A stretch of 64,000 nucleotides of DNA, from the NCBI GenBank assembly GCA_012932295.1, contig JAAONU010000001.1, forward strand, positions 1,240,001-1,304,000. Direction: 5' to 3'. Source of the DNA: Cyclina sinensis (taxonomy: Eukaryota; Mollusca; Bivalvia; Venerida; Veneridae). The translations under genes and the position numbers were made by a program. Below, in pieces: positions 39,501 to 47,800 of the stretch. The stretch's first letter is position 1. Each line of letters starts with the position of its first letter. The notes under the pieces are model-generated. The model had not been told where the DNA came from and did no database searches. It was given only the letters and a program-made list of their open reading frames with translations.

Positions 39501-40030
39501 TCAATACATGATAAAAATGTCGTCATTCTGTATTTTGCTCACTGGCACTGTGAAAAATGTAATACTAGCAATAGGAAAACTCTAGTTTAAGTTACCAGTA
39601 CTTTTTGTTAACGCTCTGCATGATTTGCTATAAAATTTAAAGAATCAAGTCAATGGACATACAAGTCATGGTCCAATTCAACCTATATGCTATAGCAGCT
39701 ATCAGGGAGCTTTCAAAATCCCCTTAGTCAAAATCTTCTTCATTCAAAACGGACCTAGTGGTCAAAATCCTGCAGAAAGGGTCACCTTGGTATTCAAATT
39801 TTCCTAGATTTGCTATATCAGACCAGAAAATATCATGAACAAAGTAAGTATGCATTTTATCAAGAATGTGAAATTAATGACTTACTAGTCTTTTTTCTGG
39901 GTCACTGGCTCCAGAACCCAGAAGGCTGGTGCCCAGCTTTTTCACTGTATTTGATGTGACATGTTTCACAAGTTCTACTTTCTTCTCTGAGGACTGGAGG
40001 TCATCTGATAACACCTCAGTTTTCTCAACC
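15014..40030 (-). CDS. ARHGAP17: ARHGAP17/44-like BAR + RhoGAP protein (16 exons, 5' end missing)
   Basis: Rho GTPase-activating protein of the RICH family (vertebrate ARHGAP17 and ARHGAP44). The family stimulates GTP hydrolysis by Cdc42 and Rac1 at membranes bent or sensed by the BAR domain, at cell junctions, endosomes and dendritic spines. Sixteen exons with GT/AG borders join in one frame to about 948 residues. Residues 1 to about 230 match the BAR domain. About 235-425 are RhoGAP, with the arginine finger in GLFRIAG (R275), the RELPEPLLTF motif and the NKMTPSNISIVIGPN segment. Residues 428-948 are Ser/Pro-rich and poorly conserved, with proline runs suited to SH3 domains, and end in EQTHL. 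The human proteins have 881 and 818 residues, so the tail is somewhat long. The first coding exon (about 20 residues) was not located. Whether it is the single invertebrate RICH orthologue cannot be told from one locus. Confidence 0.93.
15600..18201 (-). other. Intron o-p of the RhoGAP gene, with long tandem units
   Basis: 16130-17020 holds about two and a half degenerate units of about 371 bp; TATGACCCTAG recurs at about 16309 and 16680. Each has ATTCCAGTGCA and GAAAAATGAAAG motifs. The block ends near TTGTTTGGAGGTGAATAAA. The rest shows nothing I can name. Confidence 0.6.
18202..18457 (-). CDS. ARHGAP17: ARHGAP17-like exon o: Ser/His-rich tail
   Basis: Acceptor TTTCAG, donor GTAATT, 256 bases. 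It reads INFSCGSPHDNGSPHFPKP and ends SVSPAVSTSSLPGAPLAE plus AG. It has no close counterpart in the vertebrate proteins that I can recall, but phase, splice sites and composition fit the tail. It ends in phase 2, which is the phase expected by 15599 and also by 11815 and 7965. Confidence 0.82.
18458..21398 (-). other. Intron n-o of the RhoGAP gene
   Basis: AT-rich and without recognised coding or repeat structure. Confidence 0.5.
21399..22121 (-). CDS. ARHGAP17: ARHGAP17-like exon n: Ser/Thr-rich tail
   Basis: Largest exon, 723 bases. The acceptor AATCAG joins in phase to read AQDFQATQRDQAPERKR, and the donor GTCAGT comes just after GQARSNQ. The protein is rich in Ser, Thr and Pro and is probably disordered, with KRPAPRPATVSVPS as a possible SH3 ligand. 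An open frame runs past the donor for a few codons. The donor was chosen because its phase (one base left) fits the next exon. Confidence 0.85.
22398..22978 (-). repeat. 88-bp tandem array in intron m-n
   Basis: Seven copies of TATTACCATGTATATACAT within 88-bp units. One unit, starting near 22573, is cut to about 48 bp. Units are almost identical, so the array is young. Confidence 0.95.
23394..23473 (-). CDS. ARHGAP17: ARHGAP17-like exon m: end of RhoGAP domain
   Basis: Acceptor TTTCAG, donor GTTTGT, 80 bases. It reads PNMMNTGILSLITELIVQ then HADWFFPG plus one base, matching the human IEPIIQHADWFFPEE segment that closes the RhoGAP domain. Confidence 0.93.
23560..23960. repeat. Degenerate short tandem repeat (CTTTGGTCTAY)
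   Basis: About fifteen loose repeats of roughly 20-30 bp, of the form CTTTGGTCTATCCATGGAAA. The 65-codon ORF through it (repeated LVY and FGL residues) is a by-product. Confidence 0.8.
24100..24330 (+). repeat. G-rich tracts and truncated dispersed repeat
   Basis: Plus strand carries runs of G at 24138-24225 and 24275-24290, capable of G-quadruplexes. 24290-24335 matches 24810-24848 and, in reverse complement, 56410-56460, so it is a fragment of that repeat. Confidence 0.65.
24338..24735. mobile_element. 398-bp TTAA-flanked inverted-repeat element with tRNA-like core
   Basis: Ends are AGCGACTGACTCACA and TGTGAGTTAGTCGCT, inverted with one mismatch, flanked by TTAA at 24334-24337 and 24736-24739. 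Two uninterrupted relatives of the insertion site lie in the window (GGCTTAAGATG at about 24846; the reverse complement near 56415), each with a single TTAA. TTAA duplication is typical of piggyBac and Kolobok transposons. No transposase is encoded. Confidence 0.82.
24565..24646 (+). repeat. tRNA-like segment with box A and box B
   Basis: TGGCTCAGTGG (24571-24581) fits pol III box A and GGTTCGAATCC (24623-24633) fits box B, 41 bases apart. The acceptor and T-stem pairings are poor, so it is a tRNA-derived element rather than a working tRNA gene. Confidence 0.65.
24775..25270. repeat. Dispersed repeat fragment, inverted copy at 55900-56480
   Basis: Shares CTTAAG..CCTATATATAAGTA, AAAATCAAGTGACCC, the GACCCCAGG segment, ATTCCAAGTTTGAATGGAATAT and AGGGTTATCTGCCCTTGAG with the reverse complement of 56160-56470. 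Non-coding. Confidence 0.8.
25490..25606 (-). CDS. ARHGAP17: ARHGAP17-like exon l: RhoGAP domain core
   Basis: Acceptor TTTCAG, donor GTAAGT, 117 bases. It contains YLIKFLSKLTEKSEVNKM followed by TPSNISIVIGPNIIW, the conserved late RhoGAP helices with the asparagine of SNISIV. Confidence 0.95.
25910..27060 (+). repeat. Two families of tandem monomers in intron k-l
   Basis: 25980-26460 has three units of about 150 bp (CAATAACTCAAAAATTA, GAGTTATGGTTCTTGTGCA, GAGATATGCCCTGGACAAA). 26570-27000 has three units of about 160 bp (GATATTCTTATGATAAATC, CAGTATGTGCAACCTCTGC). The block closes with CCCTTTTTCAAAGGGGCC. The 140-codon ORF at 26778-27200 is a product of these repeats. Confidence 0.75.
27740..28536. 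mobile_element. 797-bp element with 13-bp inverted ends, host of a nested element
   Basis: Left end GTGTCTATTCTAG (27740-27752), right end CTAGAATAGACAC (28524-28536), perfectly inverted. No target duplication is evident. It contains CpG-rich stretches (GACGCGCGATTGCGGG) and a nested element at 27941-28353. Confidence 0.65.
27941..28353. mobile_element. 413-bp nested element with perfect 39-bp inverted ends
   Basis: 27941-27979 and 28315-28353 are exact inverted copies over 39 bases. Each arm holds two near-identical 16-mers, CGTCGTTTCGTCAAAC and GGTCGTTTCGTCAAAC. A third partial copy (AAGTCGTTTCGTCAGAT) follows near 28002. No protein is encoded and no clear target duplication is seen. Confidence 0.85.
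28596..29391. mobile_element. 796-bp element with about 41-bp inverted ends
   Basis: Left GGCAATTCCAGTAAT then TAGTGTATG and a G-run; right the inverted copy ending ATTACTGGAATTGCC. Arms span about 28596-28636 and 29351-29391 with a few mismatches. Its end lies 51 bases from RhoGAP exon k. No transposase is visible. Confidence 0.8.
29442..29516 (-). CDS. ARHGAP17: ARHGAP17-like exon k: RhoGAP domain
   Basis: Acceptor TTGTAG, donor GTATGT, 75 bases. It reads SQEQRLQALWCIVDRLPK then PNYDNF plus two bases, matching LQDLWRTCQKLPPQNFVNF in human ARHGAP17. Confidence 0.92.
29728..29800 (-). repeat. Decayed tRNA-like (SINE-type) segment
   Basis: The minus strand reads CTAGTGATTAAGGCACC (box-A region) and GGTTGAAAGTTTGAATC (box-B-like). 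It is degenerate and lies in the j-k intron. Confidence 0.4.
29801..30958 (-). other. Rest of intron j-k
   Basis: No recognised structure beyond AT-richness. Confidence 0.4.
30959..31043 (-). CDS. ARHGAP17: ARHGAP17-like exon j: RhoGAP domain
   Basis: Acceptor TTCTAG, donor GTAAGT, 85 bases. It reads ALKQYLRELPEPLLTFSLF then QEFMDAAQ plus two bases. LRELPEPLLTF is a hallmark RhoGAP motif. Confidence 0.95.
31447..31510 (-). CDS. ARHGAP17: ARHGAP17-like exon i: RhoGAP domain
   Basis: Acceptor TTGTAG, donor GTATGA, 64 bases. It reads ASFDAGIEIEDNGELDPH then TVA plus one base, matching AALDCST and DPHAVAG of human ARHGAP17. Confidence 0.92.
32117..32164 (-). CDS. ARHGAP17: ARHGAP17-like exon h: RhoGAP arginine finger
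   Basis: Acceptor TTTCAG, donor GTGAGT, 48 bases and 16 codons: GLFRIAGMASKVKKLK. The arginine of GLFRIAG is the catalytic arginine finger that RhoGAP domains insert into the GTPase active site, so the protein is predicted to be catalytically competent. Confidence 0.95.
32528..32737 (-). CDS. ARHGAP17: ARHGAP17-like exon g: BAR/RhoGAP junction
   Basis: Acceptor TTGCAG, donor GTGATG, 210 bases and 70 codons. It begins LLEAQASYHRQALDIIEK, passes YGVPLEEHL and ends PIEACVCFLLETGLEEE. This is the best conserved stretch and fixes the family: human ARHGAP17 reads LLEAQADYHRKAL, FGTPLEEHL and PIEACVMLLLETGMKEE. The RhoGAP domain starts within this exon. Confidence 0.96.
32738..34313 (-). other. Intron f-g, with a repeat fragment
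   Basis: 33645-33850 is a dispersed repeat fragment (GTGACCTTGACTTGATG, AATCAATAGGGACCATCC) ending in a small inverted pair around TGCACCCCACAACTTGG / GTTGTAGGGGT. Nothing else is recognised. Confidence 0.5.
34314..34382 (-). CDS. ARHGAP17: ARHGAP17-like exon f: end of BAR domain
   Basis: Acceptor TTCCAG, donor GTGAGT, 69 bases and 23 codons, phase 0 at both ends. It reads DAYTTGMLNFISKEADH then SQNLVY, aligning with human DQLAADMYNFMAKEGEY and KFFVT. Confidence 0.9.
34643..35757 (-). repeat. Minisatellite, about 23 copies of 46-49 bp
   Basis: The unit contains CACAACTATAGATTAGACT and GACTGTCTCAGAGGTCAAA. Twenty-three copies can be counted in intron e-f, varying in length by 1-3 bp (AGTACTC, AGAACTC or ATACTC forms). 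Confidence 0.95.
36037..36297 (-). repeat. 43-bp tandem array duplicating an exon end and its 5' splice site
   Basis: Six units of exactly 43 bp. Each contains the exon 3' end (GTTAGCC..GTGGATCAAGCAAAG or a close variant) followed by GTAAGATAG. The exon-intron joints fall at 36254, 36211, 36168, 36125, 36082 and 36039. The three most distal units share CATGCGG in plus-strand sequence, while the three nearer the exon vary (CACCCGG, CACGCGG, CACCTGG). Confidence 0.95.
36254..36374 (-). CDS. ARHGAP17: ARHGAP17-like exon e: BAR domain, canonical copy of a repeated donor
   Basis: Acceptor CTTACAG, donor GTAAGATAG, 121 bases. It encodes YNSAVRQTQVPGVNMM and TVKEELEDTVSRVDQAK, matching the human segment ending EEMDEAGNKVEQCK. 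The last 40 or so bases and the donor are repeated five more times downstream (36037-36253). The donor at 36254 is the only one that leaves phase 0 for the next exon and avoids a stop. Confidence 0.9.
36375..37308 (-). other. Intron d-e
   Basis: AT-rich; nothing recognised. Confidence 0.4.
37309..37385 (-). CDS. ARHGAP17: ARHGAP17-like exon d: BAR domain
   Basis: Acceptor TTACAG, donor GTTTGT. It reads HEIPQISKLKKALNKV and ends DMDSAKS plus two bases, matching VEIPNIQKQRKQLARL and DWDSVRAR of human ARHGAP17. Confidence 0.92.
37539..37734 (-). repeat. 98-bp tandem duplication
   Basis: Two copies beginning TTTCATTGTATG and ending CCAATAAGCTTAAATC in intron c-d, differing at several positions. 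Confidence 0.9.
37879..37990 (-). CDS. ARHGAP17: ARHGAP17-like exon c: BAR domain
   Basis: Acceptor GAACAG, donor GTATTG, 112 bases. It contains CGECQNSLAQKH and LDVEKTVLEPLQAIVE, matching the CGDAENQLALEL and FVEKEIVDPLYGIAE segments of the human BAR domain. It ends in phase 0. Confidence 0.92.
37991..39379 (-). other. Intron b-c
   Basis: AT-rich; nothing recognised. Confidence 0.4.
39380..39456 (-). CDS. ARHGAP17: ARHGAP17-like exon b: BAR domain
   Basis: Acceptor CTGTAG, donor GTAAGT, 77 bases: 25 codons plus two bases. It reads KKMPEAGVGHSMIESASYL and aligns with the KKLPLTALAQNM segment of human ARHGAP17. The phase fits both neighbours. Confidence 0.88.
39886..40030 (-). CDS. ARHGAP17: ARHGAP17-like exon a: BAR helix 1
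   Basis: First exon that could be placed. Acceptor TTTTAG, donor GTAAGT. One base completes a split codon, then 48 codons follow, containing VEKTEVLSDDL, which closely matches the AEKTEVLSEDL segment of the vertebrate BAR domain, and ending SDPEKRL. An ATG further upstream in the same open frame lies in the intron and is not the start. Confidence 0.92.
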
Positions 40031-41713
40031 CTAAAATAATCATTTTCTGTATAAAATTCTATCAACTTTACAGTGTCTTTGACAAACAAGTCACTGAGGT
40101 ATAAACTATTACAGGCAATACAGAAGTCCCCTACTAGAAAGAAGCCTTGTCAGTGGTATTCCCACTCCAACAAATAACATCATCATGCCATAAGTATGCA
40201 TTATTTTTACTATGTTGCTATAGCAACCACAGTATGTCCTCTAGAATGAAACAAAAATAAAGTGACTAAAAGATGAAAGCACAGATAAAAGAAAATTTTT
40301 AAACAATATATATAATCTTTATATCATTATCTACCGGTATCATCTTATGATCTAAAAAAAGGTTTTTGACCATTTTTTAAGTTACTAAGGAATCAAGAAT
40401 GATCAAAAATTTTCTGACTAGAGCCCAAAACAAAACAATACATATGGTATACTTTTCTGTGGACATTACAGGTAAATGGCAAATTACAAGGATGAAGAGA
40501 ATTTTTTATTAATTGAATAATCTCTATATTACAAGGATGAAGAGATATTCTTAATATTTTGAATAATCTCTATATAAAAAGTAAGTTGCTATCTTACATT
40601 TTACAAAGATTTATTAATGAATATTCTGTTAGTCCATTTGGAATAACTGCAAAATACATAAATACCCTGAACAAAAAGCAAAATTTAACTTGCCTACATT
40701 ATCTCTTAGTTTACAAAGTTCAAGGAAAATAAATGCAATACAATGAGTTACTGCAGGGTCTAGATTGACTGATACAGATGGGTGAATACACAGCCAAAGA
40801 TGAAAGTTTAAACTTATGTGTGAAATCTTCTTTTACTGCTGTCTCCCAGCTCTCTTGTGTATTTATTTCAACAACACAATTTAACCCTGTTTGGAAAATT
40901 GCAATCTTCTAAATTCATGTTTCCAGGAAAAATTTAGTTCTGCAAAGATTAAATACCATATTCACTCAAGTATAATGCACAGTTTTTTACCCAACAGATG
41001 ATGCCAAGACTATGGGTTGCATATTATACACTGATCCTGGGTTTTTTTGTGGAATTTCTTCCCAGAGAACTGCATGACTTCAACATTGGAACTGGTGATA
41101 GCTTCCATTACTTTTGTTGTTGTTGTCCATACAGACTAATTACTGTACTGACTTGAAGTGTGAATACCCAGTAAACATAATGTCACTAATTACCAACTAA
41201 TGATATGATTTTTGTTGACAGTTTGTAGATTGGAGCAATAATGGCATCTATTGTTCCGCTGACATGCGAAAATTATCAATTAATGATGATCAGTTCGGCG
41301 ACATTTTGCAAAGTTAAGGCGCTCATTTTTCAGACTGTACTTCGATAACTCATCCTCATATTAAACTTTTCTAGGTGGCACTGCATGCTACTTTCACTTT
41401 CAGTTGCTTGTTTTCCTGAACTACTTAAGTCAAACTACCAGGTTTACTGAAGCCAAGTTTTTTTCCCCAAGTTTGACCTGGAAAAATCTGTGTGTGCTAA
41501 TACATAGTGGGCATTTTGCAGTAAACCTCCTTAAATCGATTTTCATGCAAAAGCATGGTGTTACTTTTTAAAGATTTTTAGAAAATTATGTTTGTATACA
41601 AGGTGTAGTTCCTGCTTAATTAAAGAGCATGTTGTGTCTAACTTGTAAAGTTACAGTTGGGTAAATTTTATGGAGGATTAATTTAGCTCAATGTCAAAGG
41701 TCATGTCTTATAT
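40031..41713. other. 5' side of the RhoGAP gene
   Basis: Expected to hold intron 1 and perhaps the first coding exon. I searched the minus strand for an MKKQF-like start and did not find one. A 50-bp imperfect duplication (ACAAGGATGAAGAGA) lies at about 40485-40575. Confidence 0.4.
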
Positions 41714-43588
41714 TAGTGTTGTATCCAGGATTGAAAAAGGGCATGGTGCTGTGAAAAAGGGGCAGGGTGCTGCCAAAAAGGGGCAGGGGGCAAATATGCG
41801 TCTTTTGCTAGCAAAAGGGCATTTTTCACCATACACCGTGCATTATATTATGCCAAGCATCGTCTCTTTATTATTATTGTTATCATTAAAACTATATAGT
41901 GTTGTAAAGTGTGAATCAAATACAGGTATTTGTTTTATTTATTTTACTTTTTAATCATTGTATAACTACTAGTATATGTTACTGAAAACAGACAAATACT
42001 GCAAGAAACTTCTAACAGCTTTTATTTTTCTAATCTCTCCATTTCATACAATCATGTAGATCATTGCTAGCATTTGAACAGTATACACATTCAAGTAACA
42101 CAGCATACTATAACATAATGCACAGTAACCTTTTAAGACTGTTTTTATCTACTTGTAATCAGTTTGATGTTTTAATGTGCTAATTCTGACAATAAAACAG
42201 CAAGAGTACAATCTTGTATATATTGAAATCGTAACCGAAATCAATTTATCCGAAATATCATACACTTATCACGATGGTGATATGCAGTGTTCAAATGATT
42301 AATTGTACAGAAAATAAAATAGTATCAAGACAAATAGATGTTTCCTTTGCAGTCCTATATATCAATTTATTTCTAAAGCGCCGTGGCTTACATATTGTAG
42401 TTAACAAAAATATCGGCGAATAAACGTTTGTTTTCAATTGTTATTTTGCCAAATGCTTAGTTCTATTCTTAGGTTTTATTTAATTTATTCTTGATTTATG
42501 TTCAACAAGTATCCTCGGTCATTAAAACAGTCAAGACAGAATAAATATTTGGCAAAAACAGCGCTACGCTGGAGTTCAAGTAAAATGGATCGGAATACTC
42601 GTTCGGTTTTGTATCAACGGTTTTATTTGTCAAAATTATCAATTACAGTTCGATATGTAAATGACCATTTAACAGTCCGCTCGTTAAAACTACATATATA
42701 GGTGAAATGTTTATTTCTTATTAACATTTATAACGAACGAACTTTCCTGTGTTTTGGCACAAAAACGCACGTGCGTCCTAAAAACGTGCATTTTGACACA
42801 ACCGATACCAATCTGGGACGCTTAATTGTGAAAATTGACACATGTATAGTTATTTGTAAACAAACACGTTTCATAATTAACTTCTGAAGGCTAGAAACAG
42901 ACTTGTTTTAAGATCGGCGAAACAGTGATTCGTTTTCGCTGCTTTTGCCCGTTCCTTTTCTAACTGAGTCAACTTTCGTTTTACGGAAGGTATTGTATAT
43001 GCAGACAGAGATGTTAGTGCTTCTATTTTTTTTTGGTAAGAATGACTTTTAATGACAAATTGGATGGGTGGACAATTAAAATCAAAAAATCAAAAAAGAC
43101 AAATGGTTTTATTAAGTTTTAGTTTATTTTTCACAAGTTTTATTGTGATTACCGATAGTGACGACAAACACTTGTTATATTCCCAATCAACGAAACCTAC
43201 ATCATTTGTCACCTGTATTGTTTAACTAATCAATTCATCACTTTAAATAACAAGTTTTTGTTGTAATGGCAATCCAGACATTAATCCGCTAATTGATTGG
43301 TAATGATACAGGACCCAGTGCACGCTTGATTATTGATTTTTCGGCAGTCGCTGTAGGGTATGTATACATGCGTCGCTGCGTGTCTTGCTAATTAGAATAC
43401 ACAAGTAAGTTAGGAAAACATAGACACTGAATAAACAAAGGCAGAATTTGTGGTGATTAACATTTATGATTAAGGACAGAAGGGCGCTAGTGGGAAAAGG
43501 GCAGAGTGTTAGAGATTTAGGGCAGAAGGGCGCTCTTCAAAAAGGGCAGGGCGCAGCGCCCCGCTATCACGCTATAGATACAACACTA
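41714..43588. mobile_element. 1.87-kb element with 12-bp inverted ends and TATAT target duplication
   Basis: Ends TAGTGTTGTATC (41714-41725) and GATACAACACTA (43577-43588), flanked by TATAT on both sides (41709-41713, 43589-43593). Just inside both ends, on the same strand, lie clusters of AAAAAGGGGCAGGG-type runs (41737-41790, 43490-43560). Interior ORFs are at most 67 codons and none is recognised, so it is non-autonomous or decayed. Confidence 0.72.
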
Positions 43589-44407
43589 TATATTTTGGAA
43601 CCAATCAAAGACTGAGATAAAGTCTATCAGGCGTGTACAGATCACAGGTTATGAGAGCAACAAATTCTATTGTGTGTGTCAAAATATGTTTCAGATCAAA
43701 ATATAAGGCATCCTAAAAGATGAGATTAATTAGAGTTAGTAAATATTAGATTTTGCAGTCAAAATAAACATTTAAATCAGATGCAAGCAAAAAGAAATCA
43801 TGGAGATTTGTGAAGGATTGATACAATGCAGTTTCACAGTAAATTCTACTGTTGTCTGAAAAAAATTGTCTCCTAGCCCAACAAATAGTGCGCCAGGGCT
43901 CTTTATTGTATTGACGATGGTTGCCCTTTGCATTGTAAAGGCTGACATCTATGTAATATCAGTTTGTAAATCGGTCAGTCTTGCAGTCGAAATATTGAGA
44001 CTAAATTGTCTCCATGACACCTCCATGATTTTAAGAGTTTCGAAGACATTTGGGTTTAAATATGGGGGGGATCAGACTTAGGTTTGAATATGGAGGGACC
44101 AGACTTCAGATGCATATTCTAGTTGTGGTTGAACAAGGGTCTAATACTGTCTTATATATAATTTCCATATAATCAAAATTTACTGAACTTGTCAACTGAT
44201 GAAACCGCTGCTTGCTTTAATATTTTTGCTACATGTCAAATTGAAATGGCAGCAATCATTGTGCAATTACAAAAGATGTTTTTAAAATAATCATGTAATA
44301 CTGCCTTGTTATTTTTAGGAAAAGCAAAACAAACAGTGCCCCACCTTCCCAAATTCTGATCAGCAATCTGTTTCACTCTCAGAAAGTTTTTGCGCAAATT
44401 TTCCTTT

Positions 44408-44656
44408 TTAAACATTTTTTGAACTCGGATTCAATGTTTCAAATTCAATTATTGAACAAACATCCAAATAAATTCCACAAAAATTGAGCGATATTCTTCC
44501 GGAATCATAATCGATGAAATTTACTTGTTCCCCGGAAGTGAAAAAGAGACATTCCGGAAACTGAAGCTTCTTAAGTGCATTCGATAAAACCTCTTTCATT
44601 CGCTAAGAGAGATTATACTGACCAATCAGTCACCCTTTCACAGAGAAAACACAAAT
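44408..44656. promoter_or_regulatory. RRS1 5' flank with a divergent 63-codon open frame
   Basis: The 57 bases before the RRS1 ATG hold a CCAAT (gaccaatcag, about 44621-44630). Immediately beyond, on the minus strand, an open frame of 63 codons (44599-44408) starts MKEVLSNALKKLQFPECLF, with varied composition but no family I recognise. It could be the first exon of a divergent transcript sharing this promoter, an upstream leader, or chance. It does not look like the missing BAR first exon. Confidence 0.25.
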
Positions 44657-44808
44657 ATGGCTGATTTAGTGGAAAACGTGTTGCAGGAAGCAGCTGCAAA
44701 AGAGGCAAAATATAAAACAACTGAAGTAAACAAAGATATTGATTTAGATATAGATGCCGGAAATTTGATGACATATGATTCAAATCCTTTTGATGTAAAG
44801 ATATTCAG
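44657..44808 (+). CDS. RRS1: RRS1 exon 1
   Basis: Starts at ATG 44657 and ends before GTAAAA. It reads [19 protein letters not shown], then [17 protein letters not shown], matching the LQFDLGNLLASDRNP segment of human RRS1. It ends with two bases of a split arginine codon. Confidence 0.93.
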
Positions 44809-47800
44809 GTAAAACTATTTTTTTTCGTTTAAAATCTATTGTACCATACGTTTTCGCGATAGCTTGATATTTATCCATTCAGGTTACACACAACTAAATC
44901 AAATCCAACAGTATTTCAGTGTAGCTTCAAGTCCCAATCTTACATTTTAAGCGTCTGAAGATGCTACCTGTGCCGATTTCTGGGAAGAATCAATCATGAA
45001 TAACAATTTCATTCAGATTTTTTCATGCCATGACCACTCCACTTTTCAGGTTTATCATCTCAAAAGAGACAGGGGTTTTTTTTAGGAAAAGGGGAAGATG
45101 CTGGACGCTGGTGAAAAGGGGAAAAAACGTGCGAAAAAGGCCAGTTAGGGAAAAGTGAATAAACGACTTTGTTAATTGCTGTCTTCTGCAGTTTTCAATA
45201 CTCTGACTGTAAACAGATAATCACTCTTGAACAAGAGTATCTGGCCTTGTATTTTTGTTGAGCTGAATCAGTGATTGTCAAGTTTGTTACTTTCAGGTTC
45301 AGGATGAGTACTGGTACAATTACTGACCGACACGCTTCCGCTGTCGGCGCTGATCATACTTTCTGTTTCATCCTGTTCATCCACCTCTGTCTGTAAAAAT
45401 GCCTGACTCAGAGTTTTGATCCAATTAAGATTTATCTTTTTTCCCAAAAAAGATTCAATACGCTTTGTCCTTTCTGCATCAGAAAGTTTTATCTTTATGT
45501 TATACTTTCTCCAGTTGTTAGACATTTTTCTGGGATTTTCCCCGGATAAAGAAATAAGAATGGTTCCTGTCATGGTATACATCAGAACCCAAATGAATTT
45601 GGTTCCCGTCTACATGTTATTTTTAGTGAGTGAGTAATGCTGGGACAAAATGGCATAATACTTGCTATATTTAGCTCTGGATCGAATGTAAAATTGTACT
45701 TGTCCATAAATCATATATTTGAAGATAAATTACTATTTAATAAAAGAGAATGTTATATTATTTTACCAAAACCATCAGAAAATGTTAAATCTGATGCAGG
45801 GGAAAATGATTTTTTAGGGAAAAATTAATTTTTTGGGGGGAAAAGGGCAAGGGGAAGACGCCGACTATTGGCGTCAATTTGTTAGTAAAAAAAACCCCTG
45901 AGAGATCATCCCAGCAGGGCCTTAATTGAGAGGGAATGGACACTCAAAAATTGTGAATATATGTTGTTGTGCGCATGCATGGTCAGTTCTTTTTAAATAC
46001 CTTAATGGCAGATAATAGATGGTGTTGTTTTCCTAAATGGCAGAAAGTATGTACACATTCTTGTTTCCTGATCAACTTTCCGGGGGGGAGGGGGGGGGGG
46101 GGAGGAAATCAGAAGAAAATGGAGTTACAAAATAAGTTGTCATTAGATGGACGCAGATAAGTGGACATAGAACTGAGCTTTACAATGTATTTCATTCCTT
46201 TATCTGTGTTTGTTTATGAAATAGAGCACCGTAAACATAGCAGTTTTGGTAGAAATACAGTCTTTCAGTGATTATCAACAACCGAGTTTCGGGTGGTATC
46301 AGTGCAAACAGCTTGATAAAAACACTAAAAATGAATTGAATTTCACTCTACTTGCACGATCTTGGGATCTGGGTATAAGTTTTCCAACCTTCTCTTCATA
46401 TTTACTTCATAATGGGCGGTTGAATATTGTGCTTTCAACAAGTTGAGACAGATATTTTACAAAAAAGAGAAAAACATATTGAGTTGTTATCTTTTACTTG
46501 TCCGCTTGCAAATAAAGCTTCTGTTGTTGAAGTTGAAATTAAATATTTTAAAATGTGAATGTTTCTTCTTTCTTACAAATTTTAAATTTTGAAAATCAGC
46601 CCATAATTGACAGAAAGACCGATATTTTTGTAAACTAGGTGCGAGCTTTGCTTTCTGATAACTAACAGGGTGTTCATTTGACCCGAGGTCTCGGGTCTTG
46701 ACCCACGAAAATTCTTAAATACACTCATTTGACCCGTCATAAAATCAGCCCGCGAATCATATTTGACTCGCTAGAAATATCCATGGCTGCATGAAGACTT
46801 GTTTGATGTCAATCAATGTCAATAAATGTTGTTGCTAAAGAGACCTGAAAAGGATTTTTTCCGCATACAGGTAAAGTAGGTGGGGCGAATTTTCCACACT
46901 GAAGTGGATTCAGCCAATCAGCAGTCAACATGCACATGGTCATAATCTGATAGCAAGAAAAAAATCGATACCAAATTCAGACATGTAATACAATTAACAG
47001 TGTGACTTTTGGCCTAAATTTGTGGCGACATTTGACCCCTTTCCCCACCTGTCGGAGTATATATTTTCCCCCAAGAAACGGCAAAAAATCCTCATCGGCA
47101 AGAGAAAATAATATGCAAAATTTTGATGGTTGATAGCATTTCTTTTTTCTGCCCATGCACTCAGTTATGCTTCACAATATTTACTTTACGTTTTATGTCA
47201 ATTACAGCAAATAGTAAATTCATAAAACATGAAGCAGCAAGTGAAAATCTCAGATAAATTCTGTTTGTCATATATTTCCGCGACATCGTCGTATTTTAGT
47301 ATTTATAGAAAACAGAACCTTGAGACTATTTACAGACAAACTTACAACATACAGTTGAGTTACAAAATAAGTTGTCATTAGATGGACGCAGATAAGTGGA
47401 CATAGAACTGAGCTTTACAATGTATTTTATTCCTATATCTGTGTTTGTTTATGAAATAGAGCACCGTAAACATAGCAGTTTTGGTAGAAATACAGTCTTT
47501 CAGTGATTATCAACAACCGAGTTTCGGGTGGTATCAGTGCAAACAGCTTGAAAAAAACACTTAAAATGAATTGAATCTCACTCTACTTGCACGATCTTGG
47601 GATCTGGGTATAAGTTTTCCAACCTTCTCTTCATATTTACTTCATAATGGGCGGTTGAATATTGTGCTTTCAACAAATCGAGACAGATATTTTACAAAAA
47701 AGAGAAAAACATATTGAGTTGTTATCTTTTACTTGTCCGCTTGCAAATAAAGCTTCTGTTGTTGAAGTTAAAATTAAATATTTTAAAATGTGAATGTTTC

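Noticed and set aside
40060..40089. ATG of the open frame MFVKDTVKLIEFY as the RhoGAP start
   Set aside because: It lies upstream of a TTTTAG acceptor at the point where similarity to the BAR domain begins; the preceding residues do not resemble any RICH N-terminus.
42880..42995. Minus-strand frame KRKLTQLEKERAKAAKTN within the 1.87-kb element
   Set aside because: Short coiled-coil-like stretch with no start, no splice context and no family match; too little to call a transposon protein.
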